Shown here one piece after another: positions 1 through 8,153 of a stretch of DNA of 64,000 nt. Numbering within the stretch: position 1 is the first letter of the stretch; each line of letters begins with the position of its first letter. Under the pieces are notes generated by a model. The model was not told where the DNA came from. It worked only from the letters and a program-made list of their open reading frames with translations, and searched no databases. This stretch comes from JAZKBN01 sp040388605 (GTDB lineage: Bacteria; Bacteroidota; Bacteroidia; Cytophagales; Flexibacteraceae), in NCBI GenBank assembly GCA_040388605.1, contig JAZKBN010000051.1, positions 1 through 64,000 on the forward strand, written 5' to 3'. Position numbers and translations under genes: made by a program.

Positions 1-478
1 GGTAGTTGTACAGCCCTTCAGGGGTATATTCCTGTATATCTTTGCGTATATTTTGAGTAAAATTTCTCCTGGTATTTACAGTTAAAGTTGTAAGGCCCAA
101 ATTGTTATACGTGAAAACTTCTGCAAAGGTTTCGTGCCAGTTGTTATCTGTCCCCATAGAGTCAAGAAAGGCAGTATCGGGCAGGAAAATATCTGAAGCT
201 GTATTTAAAGCACGTTGGTTTTCAACCTGTATAAGTTTGCCTGCATAGCGTTCCAGGGCCTGACGGGCCTGTACCGGTAACCTGCCGTTTGCCAGGCTTA
301 CCCTAACATTCTGCGGCACCTTTGCCTGAGCCATTGCCGATTGGGTAATTACAACGTTGGGCTGCTTTAAAGTACCTTCGCCCGTAACCGGAAACGCCGA
401 TTGAGAATAAACATTACCAATTATAAAAACCAGTAGTGCTGTACCTACGAGGGCCAAAGACCCGGAAACCAATTTCAT
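1..478 (-). CDS. Secreted YD-like repeat protein, N-terminal part only (cut by window edge)
   Basis: The reading frame opens with an ATG at 478 and stays open to base 1, so only about 159 residues are visible. Residues 1-26 look like a signal peptide (basic start MKLVSG, hydrophobic core, VYSQ end). The mature part resembles the protein encoded just upstream at 547-2034: both have a region ending in D-x-A-x-(L/I)-DSM, then an N-x-W segment and a first YD-like strand (FTYNNLGLTTLTV). I infer a tandem paralogue, probably also T9SS cargo, but its C-terminus lies outside the window. It sits 68 bases downstream of its neighbour on the same strand, so the two may be co-transcribed. Function unknown; likely surface-exposed or extracellular. 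Confidence 0.75.
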   Translation of the reverse strand, partial: MKLVSGSLALVGTALLVFIIGNVYSQSAFPVTGEGTLKQPNVVITQSAMAQAKVPQNVRVSLANGRLPVQARQALERYAGKLIQVENQRALNTASDIFLPDTAFLDSMGTDNNWHETFAEVFTYNNLGLTTLTVNTRRNFTQNIRKDIQEYTPEGLYNY

Positions 479-546
479 AATAATGCGTGTTAATATTATC
501 TCATAAATAAAGGAAGTACGGAAATGACGCAAAGCAATGAACAAAG

Positions 547-2034
547 CTATTGCGCTGTTTTACAGATTTTTAAAGTTTGAAACAATTGCCCTTTGCTGCT
601 TAAGCCAAGCAGGTAAACGCCGGCATTTAAGTCCGATGCGGGTATTTGTGCAATGCCGCTACTAATAAATAATTGGCCCTGTTTTAATCTTCTTCCGCTA
701 ATGTCAGAAATGAAATATGCATCAGCATGCAAACCGGCCAGTATGCTTATTTCAAGTTGTGCGCTAAACGGGTTAGGGTAAGGAACAGCCTTAGCCGACA
801 TATTTTGTCCGCTCTGCAAACCCGACACTCCGCGATGTCCGAAATAGGTAAACCTGTAAATACTGTCAGTTACCGGGTTATCACTGTTGGTATAGGCATA
901 TATGTAGCCGGCCATGCTTCCGTCGGGGTTAAATTTATAAACCATGTCACTTTTATTAGCGAAAACCAAAGAACCATCGGCCAGGTAGTCTTCTCCAATA
1001 TTCTGCGTTAAATGTCCGTGTGAGTTATAAGTTGTGGTACTACGAGATTCAAGCCTGGCAATACCGTTTCTAAAAACACTGATATACTCAATATTGCTGT
1101 TGTAAGCGCCGTATATCCATTTATAAAAAGATTTTGCTGTCCAGGTATTATCTCTGCCGGAGAAATAGTAGGTTGAATCAGGAAAGTTAAAATTACCTAT
1201 CCCGCCTTGTACCCACACATGGAAGGTGTTTGTTAATATAGCCGTTGAATCAGGATTCAAAACGCCGCCCTGTTCGTTTTTCTGTATAGTTCTGCGGGTT
1301 TCACCATTCGGGCCAAGCTCAGAATAATCGCTGATTACTTTACTTATTCCGCCTGTATCATCGAAAGAATAAACCATTAAGCGCACCAGGAAACCTTGCG
1401 TATTATATGTGTTTTCAATAAAGGTCTCATTGTTTTTGAGCATACGGCTGCCGTCAGATTCATAATGTACCTGGCGGGTTAAGTTATTATGACTGTCGTA
1501 GATTAATGTGTCTAAATAAAGGGTATCGTAACCGGCAATTGTTGTATTCCATGCGCGCCAAACTGTGTTTTTAAATTGCCCCAATTCATCAAATTCACTC
1601 GTAACATAAGTGGTTGGTGTGGCGAAATAGCCGTTGTAGTATTTTTCAGATGTGAGGTAACCGTCTGCGTCATATTCAAAGGCGGCAGTGCCTTTAAATA
1701 CCCAGGTGTTAACGGGCATAGAATCTATCAGCGCTGAATCTGAAGACACAGAAGCAATGGAATTAACCCTGCGGTTTTGCTTTGCCGATTGCTGTTTCGC
1801 GGCAATATGAAATATACTTTCCTGTAAAACCGGTGGCAGGCTCTCTAACTGCGGGCCCAGCATTGCAAGGTTAGCCGGCAGGTTTTCCTGAAGTTGCCGG
1901 AAACTTTTTACAGATGTTTGCTGAAGCCCATTGGCAGACAAACGGTTCTTAACAGCAGAAGATTGAGCCTTAGCATTGCCTGAAAAAAGCAAAGCCGAAA
2001 TAAGGAGAATTGAGCGGAAGTATAAATTTTTCAA
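547..2034 (-). CDS. Secreted YD-like repeat protein with T9SS type A sorting domain
   Basis: A 495-residue exported protein. Residues 1-23 form a signal peptide ending AKAQ. Residues about 120-400 hold degenerate YD/Rhs-like repeats such as YDADGYLTSEKYYNG, YDSHNNLTRQVHY, YNTQGFLVRLMVY, YNSHGHLTQNI and FNPDGSMAGYIYAY, which would form extended beta structure. From about residue 418 (PYPNPF...ISGRRL...LNAGVYLL) there is a typical type A C-terminal sorting domain, the signal for export through the SprA channel and removal at the surface. The start codon is TTG: the only upstream in-frame codons before a TAA contain no ATG, and the signal peptide begins exactly here. Paralogues are the partial genes at 1-478 and 63169-64000. 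Substrate or ligand unknown. Confidence 0.8.
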   Translation of the reverse strand: MKNLYFRSILLISALLFSGNAKAQSSAVKNRLSANGLQQTSVKSFRQLQENLPANLAMLGPQLESLPPVLQESIFHIAAKQQSAKQNRRVNSIASVSSDSALIDSMPVNTWVFKGTAAFEYDADGYLTSEKYYNGYFATPTTYVTSEFDELGQFKNTVWRAWNTTIAGYDTLYLDTLIYDSHNNLTRQVHYESDGSRMLKNNETFIENTYNTQGFLVRLMVYSFDDTGGISKVISDYSELGPNGETRRTIQKNEQGGVLNPDSTAILTNTFHVWVQGGIGNFNFPDSTYYFSGRDNTWTAKSFYKWIYGAYNSNIEYISVFRNGIARLESRSTTTYNSHGHLTQNIGEDYLADGSLVFANKSDMVYKFNPDGSMAGYIYAYTNSDNPVTDSIYRFTYFGHRGVSGLQSGQNMSAKAVPYPNPFSAQLEISILAGLHADAYFISDISGRRLKQGQLFISSGIAQIPASDLNAGVYLLGLSSKGQLFQTLKICKTAQ

Positions 2035-2470
2035 AGCCTTTGGTTCGCCCCCAACAGGACGTTTTAATTATGGAAATAAAAGAAAGCCGGCTTCAGCCCA
2101 CGTTCCATAATAAAACGGAACATGCATTTAATAGCCTGGTTAGTTTATTTTATACTGAACTCCGACGCTGCACTATACATGGCAATTACGGAATAGCAAC
2201 AGCGGTTATGTTTTTAAGCTTAAAATACTGCTGAATAAAAGTGTTTTGCGGAATAAAAGTACTCATGCCCCTAATAATAAGCAAGATATATTGAATAAAA
2301 GTTAAATAAGCCGGTTAAAAGAGATAAAAATATTTTAACTGTGCTAAAATGCAGTATGATTTTGTATCGGCATTCTGTTGTTTACCCCGATTACGGAAGA
2401 CCATATCAGGCATTGATTTTCTCCTTCTTTATTCCAAAAAAGGCATCCTGTTTAATTCCCGCTTTATTAC
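2035..2470. other. Intergenic region between divergent genes
   Basis: No gene is supported here; short open frames lack coding character. It is AT-rich and contains three copies of GAATAAAAGT (2233-2242, 2251-2260, 2293-2302). It must carry promoters for the leftward YD-like gene; no clear TAnnTTTG box was seen for that direction. Confidence 0.5.
2233..2302 (+). repeat. Three direct repeats of GAATAAAAGT
   Basis: The ten-base word occurs exactly at 2233-2242, 2251-2260 and 2293-2302, with starts 18 and 42 bases apart. It lies about 170 bases upstream of the promoter for the FGE-like gene. It could be a binding site array or chance in AT-rich DNA. Confidence 0.4.
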
Positions 2471-2478
2471 TATTTTTG
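2471..2478 (+). promoter_or_regulatory. Bacteroidota -7 box for the FGE-like gene
   Basis: TATTTTTG matches TAnnTTTG. It lies about 95 bases before the chosen ATG at 2573. No good -33 TTG is visible at the usual distance. Confidence 0.45.
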
Positions 2479-2572
2479 CCCCTGCAAATTCATGCTTTTA
2501 ACCGGGTTTTGTTTTTCCCGGCAATTTGTTCGTTTCAAACACCTGAACCGGTTAAAGGGCCGGCCATATTCT

Positions 2573-3808
2573 ATGCGCTTTACATCAACTACTTTACGCT
2601 TTATCGGTTGCGGAGCGGCTTTGCTTTGCGCGGCCATTGCTGCCGAGCCTGCTGCTGCCCAGGCCAAAAAGACCCCTGCAAAAATTGGTGTTCCGGCCGG
2701 GGTGCCCGCCCCTGTTGCCCCTTCGGCGCCGGTTGCACCCCCCGCCGTTGCATACCTTGACCTGAGCACCAATGCCGACGCTAAAATTAAGCTCAACGGC
2801 AAAGACCAGGGAATTATTAAAGTTGGTGAAACCAAGAAGATATCGGTGCCGAAAACAGGCGCTAACTTCCTGAAAGCAACCAGCGTAAGCAACGAGGCCG
2901 ATTTTGTGGGTATTGATCTCACCTTCGTTGAAAAGGTGGACCAAACCCTGGCCCTCGACCTGAAAAAGGTAATAGACGAGCGCGAAAAAGCCGAGAACGC
3001 TGAAAAAGCATGGAAAGCCGCTGCCGCCAAAGCCGAGGAAGCCAAAGCAAGCCTTTCAAAACGCAATGCCGATATTGCCGCCGCCGCCCCAAAGGTGATT
3101 GCCGACGACAAAGCCAAGCTTGTAAAAGCATTTGTAAAAGCCGACGCCCCCGAATTCCTGCTTGTAGAAGGCGGCAGTTTTGCCCTTGGATGCAAGGAAG
3201 GCGAGTGCAACCCCGATGAAGCGCCCAACCCGACTGTTTACCTTACTTCATTCTACATGAGCAGGTACGAGGTTACCCAAGACCAGTGGATGGCCATTAT
3301 GGGCGGCAAAAACCCCAGCGAAAAACCATGCGGAGATTGCCCGGTAACCAATGTAAGCTACGATGATGCCGTTAAATTCCTGGGCAAGCTGAACCTGAAA
3401 ACCAAGATGAATTACAAGCTGCCTACCGAAGCACAGTGGCAATATGCCGCCAAAGGCGGTAATGCAACCAAGGGCACCAAATACGCCGGCTCCAATGAGC
3501 TGGAAGAGGTGGCCTGGTACGACAAGAACTCATCTGACAAGCCGCACCCTGTAGGCAAGAAAAAGCCAAATGAAATTGGCCTCTACGATATGAGCGGCAA
3601 TGTTTGGGAATGGTGCCAGGATTGGTACGGCCCTTACCCCGCCGAAGAAAAAGTGGAATATGCCGGCCTGCCCACAGGCACCGCCCGTGTATATACCGGC
3701 GGCAGCTTCCATACCGGAACAAAAGGATGCCGTACCACGCACAGGAACTCGGCTGCACCGGCTACAACCTTTAATTACGTAGGTTTCAGGCTGGTAAGGC
3801 TGCCATAG
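2573..3808 (+). CDS. Exported formylglycine-generating-enzyme (SUMF1)-like protein
   Basis: A 411-residue protein with a Sec signal peptide (MRFTSTTLRF... cleaved after AAAQA). Residues about 60-125 resemble a PEGA-like domain (AYLDLSTNADAKIKLNGK). An alanine/lysine-rich helical stretch follows at about 125-170. From about residue 175 there is an FGE-sulfatase fold: FLLVEGGSFALG, FYMSRYEVTQDQW, PVTNVSYDDAVKFLGKL, KLPTEAQWQYAAKGG, GLYDMSGNVWEW and GFRLVR are the family hallmarks. Members include true sulfatase activators but also GldJ/GldK-like structural proteins of T9SS bacteria. I see no sulfatase neighbour, so a structural or sugar-binding role is equally possible. An in-frame ATG exists at 2492, but only the 2573 start gives a proper signal peptide. 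A strong terminator follows. Confidence 0.85.
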   Translation: MRFTSTTLRFIGCGAALLCAAIAAEPAAAQAKKTPAKIGVPAGVPAPVAPSAPVAPPAVAYLDLSTNADAKIKLNGKDQGIIKVGETKKISVPKTGANFLKATSVSNEADFVGIDLTFVEKVDQTLALDLKKVIDEREKAENAEKAWKAAAAKAEEAKASLSKRNADIAAAAPKVIADDKAKLVKAFVKADAPEFLLVEGGSFALGCKEGECNPDEAPNPTVYLTSFYMSRYEVTQDQWMAIMGGKNPSEKPCGDCPVTNVSYDDAVKFLGKLNLKTKMNYKLPTEAQWQYAAKGGNATKGTKYAGSNELEEVAWYDKNSSDKPHPVGKKKPNEIGLYDMSGNVWEWCQDWYGPYPAEEKVEYAGLPTGTARVYTGGSFHTGTKGCRTTHRNSAAPATTFNYVGFRLVRLP

Positions 3809-3834
3809 TTAAACCGCGGTACTAATATTATTCG

Positions 3835-3861
3835 AAACGGCTTCTTCGGGAGCCGTTTTTT
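3835..3861 (+). terminator. Rho-independent terminator after FGE-like gene
   Basis: An 8-bp perfect stem AAACGGCT/AGCCGTTT with an 8-base loop is followed by a T-run. Confidence 0.8.
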
Positions 3862-3908
3862 GTTGTTTAGGGTATTTCCCCTTGCCGGCACGGTAATTTT
3901 AGCCTTCA

Positions 3909-3926
3909 TTTGCATGCTAATGCAAA
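3909..3926. promoter_or_regulatory. Inverted repeat upstream of protoporphyrinogen oxidase
   Basis: TTTGCAT and ATGCAAA flank a 4-base centre, about 60 bases before the ATG of the heme gene. It could be an operator. No regulator is identified, and such a short palindrome may be chance. Confidence 0.3.
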
Positions 3927-3988
3927 CATATCACCTGTGCCCCGTATCCCGGTTAAGGGCATAGCATCACCGAAACATCTTACACCAA

Positions 3989-5323
3989 ATGATTGCAATT
4001 ATAGGAGCCGGAATATCAGGCTTGGTAACGGCGCTGCGCTTACAGCAGGCCGGGCTGCCATACGTGCTTTACGAAGCCGGTTCCGAGCCGGGGGGCTGCA
4101 TACGTTCGAGGCAGGAAGGCCCTTACCTGCGCGAGGAAGGCGCTAACAGCCTGCTCGCCGGCGAGGGCACCGAGGCGTTGCTGCATGAGCTGGGGCTCGA
4201 AAATGAAATTTTGCCTGCCGAAGCCGTAAGCAACTTCCGCTATATTTATAAAAACGGGAAAATCAGGCAATTGCCTGCAAAGCCCCGGAGCCTGATGCTG
4301 GGCGGCTATTTCAGCCTGAAGGCCAAATTCAGCATTTTGCGTGAGCTTCGAAACAAAAGCCGGGGACCCGAAAACGAAACCCTTGCCGATTTTTTCCGTC
4401 GCCGTTTTGGCGAAGAGGTGGTACGTTATGCCCTGGACCCTTTTGTAAACGGCATATACGCCGGAAACAGCGAAAACCTGCTCGTTAAGCTCACCTTCCC
4501 GCAATTATTGAAAATGGAGAAAGAGTACGGTTCGGTGTTAAAAGGCATGGCGAACCTTGGCGGCAAAAGGCGCAAAACGCTCAGCTTTAAAAACGGCCTG
4601 CAAACACTGCCCATAGCCATTGCCGAAAAGCTGAATTCCATAAAATACCGCCATACGCTTACTGCCCTTGATTGGGATAAGGATGGCTTTACCCTCAATG
4701 TATCGGCGCCCGACTCGGGGGCCGGTTTCGGTAAGGGCTCATTTCAGCAAAGGGTGAACAGGGTTATTATGTGCCTGCCGGCTTATGCGGCTGCGCCGGT
4801 GCTTGCCGACTCTTTCCCCGAACTTTCTGCCGCTGCTGCAAAGCTTGAATATCCGCCCATGGCGGCCGTGCATACCGCCTGGAAACGCAGCAGGGTGTCG
4901 CACCCGCTGAACGGTTTCGGGGCCCTGCACCCGCCCCATGTTGAAAAGCTGTTTACCGCCGGCACCATCTGGACAAGCTCGGTATTCCCGGGCCGCTGCC
5001 CGGCAGATGAAGTGTTTTTAACCACCTTCATTGGCGGTTCGGTAAACCCTGAAAATGCAGGCATGCCCAATGAGGCTTTAATAAGCAACACCCTTGCTGA
5101 ATTGCGCCGACTTTATGGCATTACCGGAGAGCCGGAATATATACATACCAACCGCTGGCCGCTGGCCATTCCGCAATACGATGCGCACATGCTGCCCGTA
5201 AATGCCGCCGCCGATGCCGCCAAAGCCCGCGGGCTCTTTATTTGCGCCAACTGGCAGGGCGGGGTATCTATAGAAGACTGTATCAGGAAGGGCGGGGAAA
5301 TGGCAGGGGTGCTTAAGGGTTGA
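3989..5323 (+). CDS. hemG: Protoporphyrinogen oxidase (HemY-type, FAD-dependent)
   Basis: A 444-residue flavoprotein that oxidises protoporphyrinogen IX (or coproporphyrinogen III in the alternative branch) late in heme synthesis, usually at the inner face of the membrane. The N-terminus IAIIGAGISGL (GxGxxG at residues 6-11) is the FAD-binding Rossmann motif, followed by the acidic YEAGSEPGG segment. The middle and C-terminal parts follow the amine-oxidase-like family, ending with the second FAD contact GLFICANWQGGVSIEDCI. Length is normal for the HemY class. Databases call this class hemG or hemY; it is not the small flavodoxin-like E. coli HemG. No other heme gene lies in the window. The ATG at 3989 places the dinucleotide-binding strand directly at the N-terminus, so the start is well supported. 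Confidence 0.9.
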   Translation: MIAIIGAGISGLVTALRLQQAGLPYVLYEAGSEPGGCIRSRQEGPYLREEGANSLLAGEGTEALLHELGLENEILPAEAVSNFRYIYKNGKIRQLPAKPRSLMLGGYFSLKAKFSILRELRNKSRGPENETLADFFRRRFGEEVVRYALDPFVNGIYAGNSENLLVKLTFPQLLKMEKEYGSVLKGMANLGGKRRKTLSFKNGLQTLPIAIAEKLNSIKYRHTLTALDWDKDGFTLNVSAPDSGAGFGKGSFQQRVNRVIMCLPAYAAAPVLADSFPELSAAAAKLEYPPMAAVHTAWKRSRVSHPLNGFGALHPPHVEKLFTAGTIWTSSVFPGRCPADEVFLTTFIGGSVNPENAGMPNEALISNTLAELRRLYGITGEPEYIHTNRWPLAIPQYDAHMLPVNAAADAAKARGLFICANWQGGVSIEDCIRKGGEMAGVLKG

Positions 5324-5351
5324 GGCATTATAAAAGCATTTTTATAGCTCC

Positions 5352-5453
5352 TTAAGTTTTTACCGGGTCTTTAAATTTGACCACCCTGTCGGCAAGCATT
5401 TTAATTGAGTCTTTAATTCCGTATTTGCGCGGTGTGGGGATAAGTATGATTTT
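5352..5453 (-). pseudogene. Possible remnant of a C-terminal coding end
   Basis: Read leftward from 5453 to a stop at 5352-5354, one frame gives about 33 plausible residues (KIILIPTPRKYGIKDSIKML then DRVVKFKDPVKT). No start or upstream domain is present in frame. The composition looks protein-like, but I do not recognise the family. It may be the leftover tail of a deleted gene, or chance. Confidence 0.25.
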
Positions 5454-5599
5454 AAGTAGCCGAATTCAAAAACCTCTTTGACCCCTTTTAAACAGGAGCC
5501 GTCCCCTGTATTAAATCTGACCTGTGCAGACACGTATAAACTTTTATGCCCTGTTGATTAATACTTCTGCCCGCCTCTTAGTCTTAGCTTAGCTGTGCG

Positions 5600-5672
5600 G
5601 AACAGCTTCTTATATACGTTTTAATGAAATGCACATGCCTGCCAAATACCTGTTAATGCTGCTGTTTTGCCT
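5600..5672 (+). repeat. 73-bp direct repeat, copy 1
   Basis: An exact copy of 8081-8153. It covers about 29 bases of leader and the first codons (most of the signal peptide) of the delta-60 gene at 5629. Identity stops abruptly on both sides. Confidence 0.95.
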
Positions 5673-8082
5673 GGGCTGCTTTGCTGCATCTGCGCAAATT
5701 CAGGATACAACCTTTCTTGATGCTGATGGCTGGGTAAGCAATTTGGCAACCGACGACAGCACCCTGTATATAGGCGGCTCATTCACCCACTTAGGACCGC
5801 ATACAGGCTGCGGCCTTGCTATAGATGCCAATACCCTTGTGGCTCAACCTTTGGGTTTCCCGAAATTAATTGGCACTGTAACCATTGTAATAAGCGACAA
5901 TTCAGGAGGCTGGTACATTTTCGGAGATTTAATAAGAATAGGAAATACTCCCCTTACCACTAACCTGATTCATTTAAAGCCGAATCTTACATTAGACATT
6001 TTATTCAATGCTGAAATAACTGTTGGTGTTTCTAAGCTGTTGCTGAAAAACAATTTACTTTATGTTGGCGGTTCATTTATGGAAATAGGGGGTCGGGAAC
6101 AGCCGTTTTTGGCAGCGCTCAACCCTTTAACAGGAAGAGCCACCTCCTGGAGCCCAAAGCTTGCGGGTGAGGTAACTGCAATGGATTTGGATGGTAATTT
6201 AATGTACGTTGCCACGTATAACTTCTATTCCACCGGCAACAAAAGTAATCTTGATGCAGTAGATATTAATACAGGCCAATTTACCGGCTGGAATGTGTTT
6301 ACAAAGAGCTATGAATTAAATTATAACCGAATAGAACATGTAATTGTAAAAGATAAAACGGTATTGGTTGCGGGTTATTTCGATAGTTTGAATAATGTGC
6401 CTGTTAACCGGATTGCTTTTCTTGACGCAGTAACTGCACAAATAACGAACCGGAATCTTGAAGATAATTACTATGAAATTCAGGATTTATTATTAAGAAA
6501 CAACACGCTTTATGTTGTTGGTAACTGCGTATGGTGCAGTAAAATTACCTCGCTGGTTGCTTATGATTTTGAAACAGGAAAACAGTTGTCACCGGGCCTG
6601 TTTGATTCATTTCTCTCGAGTTACACAAATCAAAGGATAAGCTCTGTTACTGCTGATAATGGAAAAATAGTGCTCGCCGGCCGGTTCACTATGCCGGGCA
6701 GTGCCGGAATTGTAAACATGGCGGTAATAGATTCAGCTACCGGTAAGACAAAGGTTTATCCGTATAAACTCGGTGAAGATTTTAGTACGGCAGCAGTTTT
6801 CGGCAATAAAATTTATATAGGGGGGTATTTTAACTGCATTGGAAGCATCGAAAGAAATAATCTTGCTTCAATAGATCTAAAAACAAAGTCTTTAAAAGAA
6901 TGGAACCCCGATATAAGTATAGATAGTTATTATGGAGGCGTAACGTCTTTGGCCCTGTGTAAAAATGATTTATATGTCAGCGTTTTATACCAGGAAAAAT
7001 ACAGCCGATTCAGGAGCTCAGTTTTAAAGTTCGATAAAAAAACCGGTTCGAGGAACCCAATACCGCTTGCAGAAGTAAGCGGGGAAATAACGGAGCTCAA
7101 AATCAGGAATAACCGAATCTATATAGCAGGTCGTTTCGATTCAATTAACGGGCAGTTACGCAGGAACCTGGCGGCCATAGACCTTACGAATTCAGAATTA
7201 CTGCCCTGGAGTCCGAATATTACTTATGGCAGCCGGTTTACCGGCATATCAGGTATTGAAACAGATAAATATGGTACCGTTTATGTTGCCGGCGATTTTG
7301 TAAATATAAGCGGCAGCTTAAATACTCACCTCGCAGCCTTTGATTCAATAACGGGCAATTTAAAGAATTGGGCTATTTCCGACAGCATTCAAATAAATAT
7401 CATTAATTCAGTATTGGCAGTTAACGATGTTATTTATATAGGTGGCACGTTTCAAACAATTACCGGTGAAAACAGGAGCGGAATTGCCGGTATAAGCGCC
7501 CAATCAGGCAGGCTTACTGAATTTGGTGTACCCAATCTAAGCCTTTGTAATACTATAAGTGCAGCGCCCGGCGGCGGGCTGTACGCTTATGGTAAGTTTG
7601 AGCCGGAATTTCAAGGCCAGGAATATTCAGTTGGTGCAGTGAACGTTAAAAAAAATTGTCTTGTTAACAATTGGCAGGCTGTGGTTGGCTTTAACGATTA
7701 TTTTGAAAATATAAATACTGCGGAAGTCGGGGGCAATTTATTTTTCGGCCGCAAATACTCTGAATCCTATTCCGGAAATCTTTACAGCTCAAGGAACCTG
7801 GGCCTGTTTACTCCTGCCAATTTTAACCAATCCTGCAGGGAATACCTGGAACCTATTGGTTTGCCCTGGCCCAACCCGGCCGAAAATGTGCTGTATTTCT
7901 TTAAGGAAAACACTGATGCTGAGCCTGAGTTTTACAGTATGCCGGGAGTTCGCGTTCCTGTAAGCATTCAAAACAATACCGACAATCTTACTGATAAGTA
8001 TGTGGCGAATTTAAGCCTTTTGCCAATGGGTATGTACCTGCTCAGGTATAATGGCAGAACATATAAAGTTGTAAAAAACTGA
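5629..8082 (+). CDS. Secreted delta-60 (propeller-like) repeat protein with T9SS type A domain, copy 1
   Basis: An 817-residue exported protein. The signal peptide spans residues 1-23 (MHMPAKYLLMLLFC...SAQ). The body is a run of delta-60-type repeats, each with a strand like LYIGGSFTHLG, LLYVGGSFMEIGG, RIYIAGRFDSING or VIYIGGTFQTITG followed by RxxLAAxDxxTG and a W-x-P motif, as in beta-propeller-like cell-surface proteins. The last 75 or so residues (LPWPNPAENVLYF...MGMYLLRYNGRTYKVVKN) are a type A T9SS sorting domain. It is the first gene of a tandem pair with 8110-10578; its stop codon lies inside the second copy of the 73-bp repeat that carries the next gene's start. A third relative is at 49350-51713. 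Ligand unknown. Starts at 5629 or 5635 are both possible. Confidence 0.85.
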   Translation: MHMPAKYLLMLLFCLGCFAASAQIQDTTFLDADGWVSNLATDDSTLYIGGSFTHLGPHTGCGLAIDANTLVAQPLGFPKLIGTVTIVISDNSGGWYIFGDLIRIGNTPLTTNLIHLKPNLTLDILFNAEITVGVSKLLLKNNLLYVGGSFMEIGGREQPFLAALNPLTGRATSWSPKLAGEVTAMDLDGNLMYVATYNFYSTGNKSNLDAVDINTGQFTGWNVFTKSYELNYNRIEHVIVKDKTVLVAGYFDSLNNVPVNRIAFLDAVTAQITNRNLEDNYYEIQDLLLRNNTLYVVGNCVWCSKITSLVAYDFETGKQLSPGLFDSFLSSYTNQRISSVTADNGKIVLAGRFTMPGSAGIVNMAVIDSATGKTKVYPYKLGEDFSTAAVFGNKIYIGGYFNCIGSIERNNLASIDLKTKSLKEWNPDISIDSYYGGVTSLALCKNDLYVSVLYQEKYSRFRSSVLKFDKKTGSRNPIPLAEVSGEITELKIRNNRIYIAGRFDSINGQLRRNLAAIDLTNSELLPWSPNITYGSRFTGISGIETDKYGTVYVAGDFVNISGSLNTHLAAFDSITGNLKNWAISDSIQINIINSVLAVNDVIYIGGTFQTITGENRSGIAGISAQSGRLTEFGVPNLSLCNTISAAPGGGLYAYGKFEPEFQGQEYSVGAVNVKKNCLVNNWQAVVGFNDYFENINTAEVGGNLFFGRKYSESYSGNLYSSRNLGLFTPANFNQSCREYLEPIGLPWPNPAENVLYFFKENTDAEPEFYSMPGVRVPVSIQNNTDNLTDKYVANLSLLPMGMYLLRYNGRTYKVVKN

Positions 8083-8153
8083 ACAGCTTCTTATATACGT
8101 TTTAATGAAATGCACATGCCTGCCAAATACCTGTTAATGCTGCTGTTTTGCCT
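8081..8153 (+). repeat. 73-bp direct repeat, copy 2
   Basis: Identical to 5600-5672, offset 2481 bases. Its second base onward overlaps the TGA stop of the upstream gene, and it supplies the leader and signal peptide start of the next gene. Confidence 0.95.

Noticed and set aside
2470..3228. 252-codon frame antisense to the FGE-like gene, rich in Ala and Ser
   Set aside because: Alanine/serine composition comes from the Ala/Lys/Glu codons of the real gene.
5624..5656. Ten-codon upstream frame overlapping the delta-60 start (also in the second repeat copy)
   Set aside because: Present in both copies only because of the exact repeat; nothing indicates that it is translated.
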